Positions 1 through 8,253 of a DNA stretch of 64,000 nucleotides are shown here, piece by piece; position 1 is the first letter of the stretch; each line of letters begins with the position of its first letter. The translations under genes and the position numbers were made by a program. Under the pieces are notes generated by a model, which saw only the letters and a program-made list of their open reading frames with translations, was not told where the DNA came from and ran no database searches. The stretch lies in assembly GCF_900090275.1 (NCBI RefSeq), contig NZ_LT607755.1:5394001-5458000 (forward strand). Direction: 5' to 3'. This stretch comes from Micromonospora zamorensis (GTDB lineage: Bacteria; Actinomycetota; Actinomycetes; Mycobacteriales; Micromonosporaceae).

Positions 1-1
1 C

Positions 2-838
2 TACGCGGACGTCCTGGCGGACAACCTGGACGTGCTGCCGACGATCCCGACCGAGAGCCTGAGCACCGCGCCGAGCGACCTGGGCGACCGGTACCAGACC
101 AGCCCGATGTCGTCGTTCCAGTTCCTCGCGTTCCCGACGTTCGACAAGGACTACAGCAACCCGGACGTGCGTAAGGCCATCTCGATGGCGATCGACCGTG
201 ACGAGATCACCAAGTCGGTCTTCAAGGGCTCTCAGCAGTCGGCGCGCTCCTTCGTCTCGCCGGTCCTGCCGGGCTACCGGGAGAACACCGCGGGCACCGC
301 CGGCGAGTTCAACCCGACCGAGGCCAAGAAGCTCTATCAGGCCGCGGGTGGTCCGTCGAAGATCGTCATCTCGTACAACGGCGACGGCGGCCACAAGGAC
401 TGGGTCGACGCCACTGTCAACCAGCTCAAGGCCAACCTGGGTGTCGACGCCGTCGGCTCGGCCGAGCCGAAGTTCGCCGACCTGCTGACCAAGGTCGAGA
501 AGAAGACGCCGGTGGGTGCGTTCCGGATGGGCTGGGTCATGGACTACCCGACCATGGAGGACTACCTCGGCCCGCTGTACAGCACGAACGGCTCGTCGAA
601 CTACTACGGCTACAGCAACCCGGAGTTCGACAAGCTGGTCAAGGAGGGTTCCGCCGCCAAGACGCAGGACGAGGCGATCGCCAAGTACCAGCAGGCGGAG
701 GACATCCTGGCCAAGGACATGCCGGTGATCCCGCTCCGCTTCGGCGAGAACGTGTTCGGCCACTCGTCCAAGGTCAAGAACGTGCAGATGGACCTGTTCC
801 AGCGGGTCAACCTCGTCAAGATCGAAGCGGCCAGCTGA
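2..838 (+). CDS. Peptide-type ABC transporter substrate-binding protein, C-terminal part
   Basis: This is the C-terminal 278 residues of an extracytoplasmic solute-binding protein of family 5 (DppA/OppA type), which captures a peptide or similar ligand outside the membrane. The 5' end, with the signal peptide and lobe I, lies before the window. Family features visible are the segment FPTFDKDYSNPDVRKAISMA, the ligand-lobe stretch around GWVMDYPTMEDYLGPLY, and the C-terminal DMPVIPLRFGENVFG. The related protein at 22732-24372 shares the same landmarks. The permease and ATPase genes follow on the same strand, so this heads a dppABCDF-type operon. The ligand cannot be read from sequence; peptide is a family-level guess. 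Confidence 0.9.
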   Translation, partial: YADVLADNLDVLPTIPTESLSTAPSDLGDRYQTSPMSSFQFLAFPTFDKDYSNPDVRKAISMAIDRDEITKSVFKGSQQSARSFVSPVLPGYRENTAGTAGEFNPTEAKKLYQAAGGPSKIVISYNGDGGHKDWVDATVNQLKANLGVDAVGSAEPKFADLLTKVEKKTPVGAFRMGWVMDYPTMEDYLGPLYSTNGSSNYYGYSNPEFDKLVKEGSAAKTQDEAIAKYQQAEDILAKDMPVIPLRFGENVFGHSSKVKNVQMDLFQRVNLVKIEAAS

Positions 839-852
839 GCTGACCACGGTGC

Positions 853-884
853 GGGCCACCCGGGCGACGACGCCCGGGTGGCCC
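853..884 (+). terminator. Strong hairpin after the binding-protein gene
   Basis: A perfect 14-base-pair stem (853-866 with 871-884) with a four-base loop lies 15 bases after the stop codon and about 150 bases before the permease gene. There is no clear T-run, so it may act as a partial terminator or an mRNA 3' stabiliser that lets the binding protein be made in excess. Equivalent hairpins follow the binding-protein genes of the other two ABC operons in this window. Confidence 0.7.
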
Positions 885-1035
885 AAATCGCGCCACCGGA
901 GCCGGGCCGCAGCAGCGGACCCGGCGTCGGTGGTGCCGGCTCCCCCGGGCCTGACGGCACGTCTCGGATATTTCGGGTACGACCAGAGATGCCGTCCTGC
1001 GACCCTTTCGCACATTTCCGGAGAGACTGCTAAGC

Positions 1036-1974
1036 ATGTTCCGCTACATCTTGCGGCGCCTACTGCAGATGGTCCTGGCGTTCTTCGGGACCACCCTGAT
1101 CGTCTACGCGCTGACATTCGCCGGACAGGGCGACCCGATCCAGGCGCTCGCCGGTGAGCGGCCGGTGACGCCAGCCCAACGGGCCTACCTGACCGAGAAG
1201 TACAACCTGGATCAGACGGGCGTCGGCGGCTTCTTCTACCGCTACTTCGACTACGTGAAGGACCTGCTCCAGGGCAACCTGGGCGAGTCGCTCACCGGTC
1301 GGAGCATCGGTGACATCCTCCAGCAGGCCTGGCCGGTCACCGTGCGGCTCGCGCTCATCGCCCTCGCCGTGGCGATCATCTTCGGAGTCAGCGCGGGCGT
1401 GATCGCCGGTATCCGCCGAGCCAGCATCTTCGACAACTCGACGCTGGTGCTGACCCTGCTGGTGCTGGGCATCCCGACGATCGTGCTGGCGCCGCTGGCG
1501 CAGTATTTCCTGGGCGTCAAGTGGCAGCTGTTCCCGCCCACCGCCGGCTCGGACCCGACGTTCTACGCGCTCCTGCTGCCGGGCATCGTGCTCGGCTCGC
1601 TGTCGCTGGCCACCGCGCTGCGGCTCACCCGGGCCTCGGTGGCGGAGAACCTGCGCGCGGACTACGTCCGGACCGCCCGGTCCAAGGGCCTGGTCAAGCG
1701 CCGCATCGTCATCGTCCACGTGCTGCGCAACTCACTGATCCCGGTGGTCACCTTCCTCGGTGTGGAGCTGGGCAACCTGATGAGCGGCGCGATCATCACC
1801 GAGGGCGTCTTCAACATCCCCGGCGTCGGCTTCAACCTCTTCCGCGGCATCCGCACCGAGGACGGCCCCCTCGTGGTGGGCATCGTCAGCGTGCTCGTCG
1901 TGGTCTACCTGGTCTCGAACCTGGTGGTGGACGTCCTGTACGCCGTACTCGACCCGAGGATCCGCTATGAGTGA
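1036..1974 (+). CDS. Peptide-type ABC transporter permease, DppB-like
   Basis: A 312-residue integral membrane subunit of the BPD_transp_1 family. It starts with the typical MFRYILRRLLQMVLAFFGTT first membrane segment, which is followed by a periplasmic region and five further hydrophobic helices. The cytoplasmic EAA coupling loop that docks to the ATPases is visible near residues 205-235 (YVRTARSKGLVKRR). It forms the translocation pore with the next gene product. The ATG at 1036 fits the family N-terminus exactly. Its stop overlaps a GTG of the next reading frame, showing tight operon coupling. Substrate specificity is not determined. Confidence 0.93.
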   Translation: MFRYILRRLLQMVLAFFGTTLIVYALTFAGQGDPIQALAGERPVTPAQRAYLTEKYNLDQTGVGGFFYRYFDYVKDLLQGNLGESLTGRSIGDILQQAWPVTVRLALIALAVAIIFGVSAGVIAGIRRASIFDNSTLVLTLLVLGIPTIVLAPLAQYFLGVKWQLFPPTAGSDPTFYALLLPGIVLGSLSLATALRLTRASVAENLRADYVRTARSKGLVKRRIVIVHVLRNSLIPVVTFLGVELGNLMSGAIITEGVFNIPGVGFNLFRGIRTEDGPLVVGIVSVLVVVYLVSNLVVDVLYAVLDPRIRYE

Positions 1975-1984
1975 GCGCAGCGAG
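1969..1984 (+). repeat. Short GAGTGAGCG-type repeat, copy 1
   Basis: Sixteen bases matching 2965-2980 with one mismatch (GAGTGAGCG, C or A, AGCGAG). Both copies sit at gene junctions of the same operon. Similar motifs are, from memory, frequent at gene ends in Micromonospora genomes, but that was not checked here. Confidence 0.5.
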
Positions 1985-1991
1985 GTGCCGC

Positions 1992-2948
1992 ATGAGTGAC
2001 TTCGAGACTGTGGCGGCGACCGAGAACCAGGCCGCGCGGCGTGGCCCCTCGGGCGAGCCGGGCACACCCAATCAGGTCGGCGCCGCGAACAAGCCCCGCA
2101 GCCTGGCCGGAGACGCCTGGCGGGACCTGCGCCGCAACCCGATCTTCTGGATCTCGCTGACGCTGGTCGTCATCTTCACCCTGATGGCGCTGCTCCCCGG
2201 GGTGTTCACCGCCAACAACCCGAACGACTGCCTGCTCTCCCGGCAGCACGCCGGGCCGTCCGGCGGGGCCATCTTCGGGTACGACTTCCAGGGCTGCGAC
2301 ACGTACTCCCGTGCGGTCTACGGCACCCGCGCCTCGCTGCTGGTCGGCGCGCTCGCCGCTCTCGGCACCGGGATCATCGCGCTGGTGATCGGCATGCTGG
2401 CCGGTTACTTCGGCCGGTGGGTCGACGCGGTTCTCTCCCGGGTGATCGACGTGGTGCTCGGCATCCCGCTGCTGCTGGCCGCGATCGTGCTGCTCAAGCG
2501 GGTCTCCAGTGACAGCCAGTGGGCACGGATCGGCGCTGTCGTCTTCGTGCTCGCCCTGCTCGGCTGGACCACCGCCGCCCGCGTGGTCCGCTCCTCGGTG
2601 ATCACCGCAAAGGAGCAGGACTACGTCGCGGCAGCCCGGATGCTCGGCGCCGGCAACAGCCGGATCATGTGGCGGCACATCCTGCCGAACTCGCTGGCCC
2701 CGGTCATCGTCGTGCTGACCATCGCGCTCGGCTCGTTCATCGCGGCCGAGGCGACGCTCTCCTTCCTGGGCATCGGCCTGAAGGCACCCACCATCTCGTG
2801 GGGTCAGGACATCGACACCGGCCGCATCCACATGCGCGAGGCGGCCACGCCGCTGATCGTCCCGTCGGCGTTCCTCGCGCTGACCGTGCTGGCGTTCATC
2901 ATGCTCGGCGACGCGATCCGTGACGCCTTCGACCCGAAGCTGCGGTGA
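1992..2948 (+). CDS. Peptide-type ABC transporter permease, DppC-like
   Basis: The second pore subunit of the importer, 318 residues from the ATG at 1992. A GTG at 1971 is in frame but would add residues encoded by a repeat-like element and overlap the upstream stop, so the ATG is preferred. It has the OppC_N segment (first membrane helix near residues 50-75, WISLTLVVIFTLMALLPGVF), a periplasmic loop, then five helices with the EAA motif YVAAARMLGAGNSRIMWRHI. The C-terminus LGDAIRDAFDPKLR is typical of DppC/OppC. The product pairs with the DppB-like protein. The start is moderately certain and the function is clear at family level. Confidence 0.92.
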   Translation: MSDFETVAATENQAARRGPSGEPGTPNQVGAANKPRSLAGDAWRDLRRNPIFWISLTLVVIFTLMALLPGVFTANNPNDCLLSRQHAGPSGGAIFGYDFQGCDTYSRAVYGTRASLLVGALAALGTGIIALVIGMLAGYFGRWVDAVLSRVIDVVLGIPLLLAAIVLLKRVSSDSQWARIGAVVFVLALLGWTTAARVVRSSVITAKEQDYVAAARMLGAGNSRIMWRHILPNSLAPVIVVLTIALGSFIAAEATLSFLGIGLKAPTISWGQDIDTGRIHMREAATPLIVPSAFLALTVLAFIMLGDAIRDAFDPKLR

Positions 2949-2950
2949 CT

Positions 2951-3002
2951 CATGCGAGCGCGAGGAGTGAGCGAAGCGAGCCCCGCAGTCGCGAGCGAAA
3001 GG
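2951..3002 (+). repeat. GAGCG-rich intergenic element, copy 2
   Basis: A GC-rich block between the permease and ATPase genes made of GCGAGCG-type words on both strands. It contains a 16-base match (2965-2980) to 1969-1984. Translated in frame it would give an Arg/Ser/Glu-rich extension of the next protein with no family match, so it is treated as noncoding. Confidence 0.5.
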
Positions 3003-3013
3003 CAGGCACAGCC

Positions 3014-4045
3014 ATGACCGTTCAACCGACGCCCGCCTCCGCCACGCCCGAGGGCGGCCACCTGCTGGAGTTGCGGGACCTGCACGTCGAGTTCCGCACC
3101 AACGAGGGCGTGGCCCGGGTGATCAACGGCGTGTCGTACCACCTGGACGCCGGCGAGACACTGGCCGTGCTCGGCGAATCCGGCTCGGGTAAGTCGGTCA
3201 CCGCCCAGGCAATCATGGGCATCCTGGACACCCCGCCCGCGTTCGTCCGCTCCGGCCAGATCCTCTACCAGGGTCAGGACCTGCTCACCCGCTCCGAGGA
3301 ACAGCGCAGGCAGGTACGCGGCAAGGAGATCGCGATGATCTTCCAGGACGCGCTCTCGGCCCTGAACCCGGTGTTTCCCGTCGGCTGGCAGATCGGTGAG
3401 ACGCTGCGTCAGCGCTCCGGCATGTCCCGGTCCGACGCCCGACGTCGTGCCATCGAGCTGATGGACCTGGTCAAGATCCCCGGTGCCGCCAAGCGGATCG
3501 GCGACTACCCGCACCAGTTCTCCGGCGGCATGCGGCAGCGCGTCATGATCGCCATGGCGCTGGCGCTGGACCCGAAGGTGCTCATCGCCGACGAGCCCAC
3601 CACGGCGCTCGACGTGACCGTCCAGGCCCAGATCATGGACCTGCTGGCCGACCTGCGCCAGGAACGCAACATGGCGATGATCCTGATCACCCACGACCTG
3701 GGCGTGGTCGCCGGTGTCGCGGACCGGATCGCGGTCATGTACGCCGGCCGGATCGTCGAGCACGCCGACGTCCGCTCGCTCTACAAGGCGCCCGCCCACC
3801 CGTACACCAAGGGTTTGTTGGAGTCGATCCCGCGCCTGGACGTCCGCGGCGAAGAACTGTCGACGATCAAGGGGTTGCCGCCGAACCTGATGCGCATCCC
3901 GTCCGGCTGCCCGTTCCACCCCCGGTGCCCGTACGTCCAGCAGGTCTGCGTGGACGTCGTGCCGCACGACCTGGTCCTCGGCGACGGCCGGACCAGCGCT
4001 TGCCACTTCGCGCAGGAGGTCCGTGATGACAGCGCCGCCCGCTAG
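3014..4045 (+). CDS. Peptide-type ABC transporter ATP-binding protein, DppD-like
   Basis: A 343-residue ABC ATPase that powers import on the cytoplasmic face. Visible motifs are Walker [11 protein letters not shown]-loop [12 protein letters not shown], signature [15 protein letters not shown], Walker [13 protein letters not shown] and the H-loop [14 protein letters not shown]. The C-terminus carries the oligopeptide/dipeptide extension with its Cys motif ([14 protein letters not shown]). A GTG at 2945 is in frame but the repeat-like stretch after it is unlike the family, so the ATG at 3014 is chosen. It overlaps the next gene by 20 bases. It works as a heterodimer with the DppF-like ATPase. 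Confidence 0.93.
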   Translation: MTVQPTPASATPEGGHLLELRDLHVEFRTNEGVARVINGVSYHLDAGETLAVLGESGSGKSVTAQAIMGILDTPPAFVRSGQILYQGQDLLTRSEEQRRQVRGKEIAMIFQDALSALNPVFPVGWQIGETLRQRSGMSRSDARRRAIELMDLVKIPGAAKRIGDYPHQFSGGMRQRVMIAMALALDPKVLIADEPTTALDVTVQAQIMDLLADLRQERNMAMILITHDLGVVAGVADRIAVMYAGRIVEHADVRSLYKAPAHPYTKGLLESIPRLDVRGEELSTIKGLPPNLMRIPSGCPFHPRCPYVQQVCVDVVPHDLVLGDGRTSACHFAQEVRDDSAAR

Positions 4046-5066
4046 CCCCGGCAAGGTCCGCGGCGAGACGATCCTCTCCGTCGACAACCTGGTGAAGCAC
4101 TTCCCGATCACGCAGGGGGTGCTGTTCCAGCGGCAGGTCGGCGCGGTGAAGGCCGTCGACGGGGTGAGTTTCGAGCTGCGTCGGGGCGAGACGCTGGGTG
4201 TCGTCGGCGAGTCCGGCTGCGGCAAGTCCACCCTCGCCCGGCTGCTGATGCGCCTGGAGACGCCCACCTCCGGAGGCGCGACCCTGGAGGGCAAGGACCT
4301 GTTCAAGGCCTCCGGGGGTGAACTGCGCCGGGTGCGCCGCAACATGCAGATGGTGATGCAGGATCCGTACACGTCGCTGAACCCGCGGATGACCGTCGGC
4401 GACATCATCGGCGAACCGTTCGAGATCCACCCGGATGCCGCGCCCAAGGGCAGCAAGCAGAAGCGGGTCCAGGAACTGCTCGACGTGGTCGGGCTCAACC
4501 CGGAGCACATCAACCGGTACCCGCACCAGTTCTCCGGCGGTCAGCGACAGCGCATCGGGATCGCCCGCGCGCTCGCGCTGCGACCCGAGGTGATCGTCTG
4601 CGACGAGCCGGTGTCGGCGCTGGACGTCTCCATCCAGGCCCAGGTGATCAACCTGCTGAAGCAGTTGCAGAACGAGCTGGGGCTGTCGTACATCTTCATC
4701 GCCCACGACCTGTCCGTGGTGCGGCACATCGCCGACCGGGTGGCGGTGATGTACCTCGGCCGGATCGTCGAGATCGGCACCGAGGACGAGATCTACGAGC
4801 GGGCCACCCACCCGTACACCCAGGCTCTGCTCTCGGCTGTGCCGGTGCCCGACCCGGAGGCCCGCGACCAGCGCAACATGATCCGGCTGGTCGGCGACGT
4901 GCCCAGCCCGGCCGACCCGCCGAGCGGCTGCCACTTCCGCACCCGCTGCTGGAAGGCCCAGGAGATCTGCGCCGTGGAGGACCCGAAAACGGTCCCGAGA
5001 GCGGCGGACCCCCACCCGTCCGCCTGCCACTTCGCCGAACTCCGCCCCACAACCCCAACGGCCTGA
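4026..5066 (+). CDS. Peptide-type ABC transporter ATP-binding protein, DppF-like
   Basis: The second ATPase of the importer, 346 residues. It has Walker [16 protein letters not shown], signature [15 protein letters not shown], Walker [14 protein letters not shown]-loop [10 protein letters not shown] and the C-terminal oligopeptide-binding-protein-type Cys segment ([14 protein letters not shown]). Adjacent GTG (4023) and ATG (4026) starts are both possible. The gene lies inside the end of the DppD-like gene, so translation is probably coupled. By eye the protein is roughly 80 percent identical over its core to the product of 18636-19649, the matching subunit of the second operon. It is the last gene of the operon. 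Confidence 0.93.
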   Translation: MTAPPASPGKVRGETILSVDNLVKHFPITQGVLFQRQVGAVKAVDGVSFELRRGETLGVVGESGCGKSTLARLLMRLETPTSGGATLEGKDLFKASGGELRRVRRNMQMVMQDPYTSLNPRMTVGDIIGEPFEIHPDAAPKGSKQKRVQELLDVVGLNPEHINRYPHQFSGGQRQRIGIARALALRPEVIVCDEPVSALDVSIQAQVINLLKQLQNELGLSYIFIAHDLSVVRHIADRVAVMYLGRIVEIGTEDEIYERATHPYTQALLSAVPVPDPEARDQRNMIRLVGDVPSPADPPSGCHFRTRCWKAQEICAVEDPKTVPRAADPHPSACHFAELRPTTPTA

Positions 5067-5084
5067 CCCGCCCCCTCACACGTC

Positions 5085-5139
5085 GATCATGAAGTTGTTG
5101 TCCCGACACGCCGACCGGCCGGGCAACAACTTCATGATC
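5085..5139. repeat. Long palindromic repeat, family A, copy 1
   Basis: An inverted repeat with arms 5085-5105 and 5120-5139 (GATCATGAAGTTGTTG core, one bulged base), followed by AACGGGGT. It lies between the convergent dppF-like and purH genes, so it could end transcription in both directions. A second copy with the same arm core and flank lies at 33300-33354, away from any convergent junction. It therefore looks like a dispersed element. Confidence 0.75.
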
Positions 5140-5165
5140 AACGGGGTCTCGCGGGGTTTGGCGGC

Positions 5166-6737
5166 CTAGTGGAAGAAGTGGCGGGTTTTCGTCAGGTACA
5201 TCGTTACGTTGGCCTTTTTGGCCGCTGCGATGACTTCTTCGTCGCGGATCGAGCCTCCGGGCTGCACGATGGCGCGGACGCCGGCGTCGATGAGGATCTG
5301 CGGGCCGTCGGCGAACGGGAAGAACGCGTCCGAGGCGGCGACCGAACCCCGAGCCCGCTCGGCGCCGGCGCGGTTGACCGCGAGCTGCGCCGAGTCGACC
5401 CGGTTGACCTGACCCATACCGACCCCGACGGTGGCGCCGTCCTTCGCGAGCAGGATCGCGTTGCTCTTCACGGCACGGACCGCCCGCCACGCGAACGCCA
5501 GGTCCCGCAGCAGCTCCTCGTCGGCGGCCTCGCCGGTCGCCAACTGCCAGGTCGCCGGGTCGTCGCCGGGGGCGTCCACCCGGTCGGCGACCTGGGCCAG
5601 CACACCACCGGTCACCGGCCGCAACTCCACCAGCGCCGGCGTCCAGGCCGGCGCCCGCAGCAGCCGGATGTTCTTCTTGGCCTGCAACACCTCGACCGCG
5701 CCCTCGTCAAAGCCGGGCGCGACCACCACCTCGGTGAAGATCTCGGCCACCTGCCGCGCCAGCTCGACCGAGACCAGCCGGTTGACCGCGATGACGCCGC
5801 CGAACGCCGACACCGGGTCGCAGGCGTGCGCCCTGCGGTGTGCCTCGGCCACGTCCACGCCCACCGCGATGCCGCACGGGTTGGCGTGCTTGATGATCGC
5901 GACGGCCGGCTGGTCGACGAAGTCGTTCGCCGCCCGCCAGGCGGCGTCCGCGTCGACGTAGTTGTTGTAGGACATCTCCTTGCCGTGCAGCTGCTCGGCC
6001 TGGGCCAGCCCCGCCGGGGCGTCCGGGTCGGTGTAGAGCGCAGCCGGCTGGTGCGGGTTCTCGCCGTAGCGCAGCGCCGTCGACCTGCGCAGCGCCAGCC
6101 CCGCGAACTGCGGCCACCAGTCGTCGGCGGGCGCCAGCTCCTGCGCGCACCACCGGGCCACCGCCACGTCGTACTCGGCGATGTCGGCGAACGCCCGGGC
6201 GGCCAGCGCGCGGCGCTGGGCCAGGGTGAAGCCCCCCTCGCCGAGCGCGCCGATCAGCGCCGGGTAACCGGCCGGGTCGGTGAGCACGGCAACCGAGGCG
6301 TGGTTCTTGGCGGCGGCCCGCACCATGGCCGGGCCACCGATGTCGATCTGCTCCACGCACTCCTCGACGTCGGCGCCGGAGGCGACGGTCGCCTGGAAGG
6401 GGTAGAGGTTGGAGACCAGCAGGTCGAACGCCGCAACCCCCAGCTCGTCGAGCTGCGCGACATGCGTGTCCTTGCGCAGGTCCGCGAGGAGACCCGCGTG
6501 CACCTTCGGGTGCAGGGTCTTCACCCGGCCGTCGAGCACCTCGGGAAACCCGGTCACCGTCTCCACCGGCGTCACCGGCACACCGGCGGCGGCGATGGTG
6601 CCCGCCGTGCTTCCGGTGGACACGATCTCCACACCGGCGGCGTGCAGGGCTTGAGCCAGCTCGACCAGCCCGGTCTTGTCGTAGACGCTGACCAGCGCCC
6701 GCCTGATCGGGCGGCGCCCGTCCTGAGTGGGACTCAC
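5166..6737 (-). CDS. purH: Bifunctional AICAR transformylase / IMP cyclohydrolase
   Basis: Catalyses the last two steps of IMP synthesis: formylation of AICAR from 10-formyl-THF, then ring closure. The protein is 523 residues, the normal length. The N-terminal MGS-like cyclohydrolase domain (about residues 10-200) shows [19 protein letters not shown] and [16 protein letters not shown]. The C-terminal transformylase domain shows RYGENPHQ, the IKHANPCG catalytic loop, and [10 protein letters not shown] near the end. The GTG start overlaps the purN stop as GTGA, so the two genes are co-transcribed and translationally coupled. Cytoplasmic. Confidence 0.98.
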   Translation of the reverse strand: MSPTQDGRRPIRRALVSVYDKTGLVELAQALHAAGVEIVSTGSTAGTIAAAGVPVTPVETVTGFPEVLDGRVKTLHPKVHAGLLADLRKDTHVAQLDELGVAAFDLLVSNLYPFQATVASGADVEECVEQIDIGGPAMVRAAAKNHASVAVLTDPAGYPALIGALGEGGFTLAQRRALAARAFADIAEYDVAVARWCAQELAPADDWWPQFAGLALRRSTALRYGENPHQPAALYTDPDAPAGLAQAEQLHGKEMSYNNYVDADAAWRAANDFVDQPAVAIIKHANPCGIAVGVDVAEAHRRAHACDPVSAFGGVIAVNRLVSVELARQVAEIFTEVVVAPGFDEGAVEVLQAKKNIRLLRAPAWTPALVELRPVTGGVLAQVADRVDAPGDDPATWQLATGEAADEELLRDLAFAWRAVRAVKSNAILLAKDGATVGVGMGQVNRVDSAQLAVNRAGAERARGSVAASDAFFPFADGPQILIDAGVRAIVQPGGSIRDEEVIAAAKKANVTMYLTKTRHFFH

Positions 6738-7354
6738 GGAACCGTGACCTTCCTTCCGGTGATGGTCCAGCCTTCGCGGACCAGGCGACCGACCTGCTCG
6801 ACGAGCTGGCGCCGCTCGGCTTCCTTGATGCGCTCGGTGAGCGTGTCCACGTCGTCGTCGTCGAGCACCGGCACCGCGACCTGCGCGACGATCGGCCCGG
6901 TGTCCATGCCTGCGTCGACGAAGAAGAGGGTGGCCCCGGTGAGCTTCACGCCGTAGGCGAGGGCGTCACGCGGGCCGTGGATGCCGGGAAACGCCGGCAG
7001 CAGGGTGTTGTGGGTGTTCAGGTAGCGGTCGCCGAAGGCGGCGAGGAAGTGCGGGCCGACCAGCTTGAGGAAACCGGCGGAGATGACCAGGTCCGGCTGG
7101 TGCTTCGCGACGTGTGCGGTGAGCGCCCGGTCCCAGTCCTCCCGGGTGTCGTGATCACGGACCCGCTCGACGAAGGTCGGCACCCCCGCGGCCTCGGCCC
7201 GGTCCAGGCCCGCGATGCCGTCACGGTCCGCGCCGACCGCGACGACCTGCGCACCGTACGCGGGGTCGACGGCGGCATCCAGCAGCGACTGGAGGTTGCT
7301 ACCGGAGCCGGAGATGAGGACGACGATGCGGGCGACAGGCGCGGGCTCGGTCAC
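6734..7354 (-). CDS. purN: Phosphoribosylglycinamide formyltransferase
   Basis: Transfers formyl from 10-formyl-THF to GAR in purine synthesis. The protein is 206 residues, as expected. Visible are the substrate-binding [13 protein letters not shown] near the N-terminus, the catalytic Asn-x-His in [13 protein letters not shown] (the usual HPSLLP is here HNTLLP) and the catalytic Asp in [10 protein letters not shown]. The GTG start at 7354 places the first strand ([14 protein letters not shown]) at the family position. It is the first gene of the purN-purH pair. The 329 bases upstream also serve the divergent gene at 7684. Confidence 0.97.
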   Translation of the reverse strand: MTEPAPVARIVVLISGSGSNLQSLLDAAVDPAYGAQVVAVGADRDGIAGLDRAEAAGVPTFVERVRDHDTREDWDRALTAHVAKHQPDLVISAGFLKLVGPHFLAAFGDRYLNTHNTLLPAFPGIHGPRDALAYGVKLTGATLFFVDAGMDTGPIVAQVAVPVLDDDDVDTLTERIKEAERRQLVEQVGRLVREGWTITGRKVTVP

Positions 7355-7683
7355 CGGGCCACCCTATCGGGCAGGTCAGGAAGCCCTCCGGCTGGGCGGC
7401 GCGCCGATCTTTGACAGTGCCGACGTGCATCGACCCGGTACGCTGCCGCTCGCTCGGACTTGACACCTCGTCGGTCCGAACCCCCGCACCGATCGGCACA
7501 CCAGCGGTGTCGCTGCACTGAGGAGCACCGCGTGTCGCCCGGTCACCACCCCAACGGCAACCGTCGATCGGCAGCACCGTGACGATGTCGTGGTGCTGCC
7601 GCGCTGTGCATTCCGAGGACTGACAGCGATCATGGGTGGCAACAACAGCAGTAACTGACGGAACCAGTTCAAGGAGCTCTCGA
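7355..7683. other. Divergent intergenic region between purN and a membrane-protein gene
   Basis: No gene of normal size is supported. TTGACA words occur at 7411-7416 and 7460-7465, but neither has a good -10 at 16-18 bases. An inverted repeat with 10-base arms (7569-7578 and 7592-7601, CGGCAGCACC) lies in the probable leader of the downstream gene. A tiny open frame, MGGNNSSN, spans 7632-7658. Promoters for both directions must lie here but could not be assigned. Confidence 0.5.
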
Positions 7684-8199
7684 ATGCAACCCGGTAACCC
7701 CGGCCAGGACCCGTACGGCCAGCAGCCCAACCAGGACCCGAACGCACCCCAGCCGCCGCAGTACGGCCAGCCGCCTGCGGCCCCGTACGGCCAGCAGCCG
7801 ACCTCGGGTCAGCCGTACGGCCAGCCGACCTCGGGACAGCCGTACGGTCAGGACCCGTACGGCCAGCAGCAGCCCCAGTACGGCGGCGGCGGTCCGACGT
7901 ACCCGAACGCCGGCTACCCGCAGGGGGGCCAGGGGCAGAACAACACCCTCGGCCTGGTGTCGATGATCCTCGGTATCGCGTCGATCCCGCTGATCTGCTG
8001 CTTCTACCTGGGCATCCCGGTCGGCATCGCGGCCGTGGTGACCGGTTACCTCGCCCGGCAGAAGGTCGCCCAGGGCCAGGCGAACAACGCCGGGCAGGCC
8101 AAGGCCGGCCTGATCTGCGGCGCGGTCGGTGTCGGGTTGGGCATCATCCTGATCATCCTCGGCATCGTGGCGAACGTGGCCCTGCCCACCCAGCCCTGA
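7684..8199 (+). CDS. DUF4190-like membrane protein with PYGQ-repeat N-terminus
   Basis: A 171-residue protein of unknown function. The first 80 residues are Pro/Gln/Gly/Tyr-rich, with repeated PYGQ and TSGQPYGQ units, and are probably disordered and cytoplasmic. They are followed by two hydrophobic helices (about residues 95-130 and 145-168) with the DUF4190 pattern LGLVSMILGIASIPLICCF and a basic loop between. The ATG at 7684 has a clear AAGGAG ribosome site. A shorter paralogue of the same membrane core lies at 9742-10008, so the pair flanks the DUF6350 gene. The function is not known, and the family is often linked with envelope stress only by context. Confidence 0.85.
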   Translation: MQPGNPGQDPYGQQPNQDPNAPQPPQYGQPPAAPYGQQPTSGQPYGQPTSGQPYGQDPYGQQQPQYGGGGPTYPNAGYPQGGQGQNNTLGLVSMILGIASIPLICCFYLGIPVGIAAVVTGYLARQKVAQGQANNAGQAKAGLICGAVGVGLGIILIILGIVANVALPTQP

Positions 8200-8215
8200 C
8201 AAGCTCGGATTCGAC

Positions 8216-8245
8216 GGGGCGCTCCGGATTCGTCCGGGGCGCCCC
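8216..8245. terminator. Bidirectional terminator hairpin
   Basis: A 13-base-pair stem with one mismatch (8216-8228 with 8233-8245) and a TTCG loop lies between two convergent genes. It suits termination in both directions. Confidence 0.7.
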
Positions 8246-8253
8246 GCGCGCGT

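Noticed and set aside
5169..6956. A 595-codon plus-strand frame opposite purH
   Set aside because: Antisense to purH and purN, with no recognisable protein family.
7411..7465. TTGACA boxes as promoters for the gene at 7684
   Set aside because: Neither has an acceptable -10 at 16-19 bases.
7632..7658. An eight-codon frame (MGGNNSSN) in the leader of a DUF4190 gene
   Set aside because: Too short and without a run of one amino acid or a linked terminator; no regulatory logic could be built.
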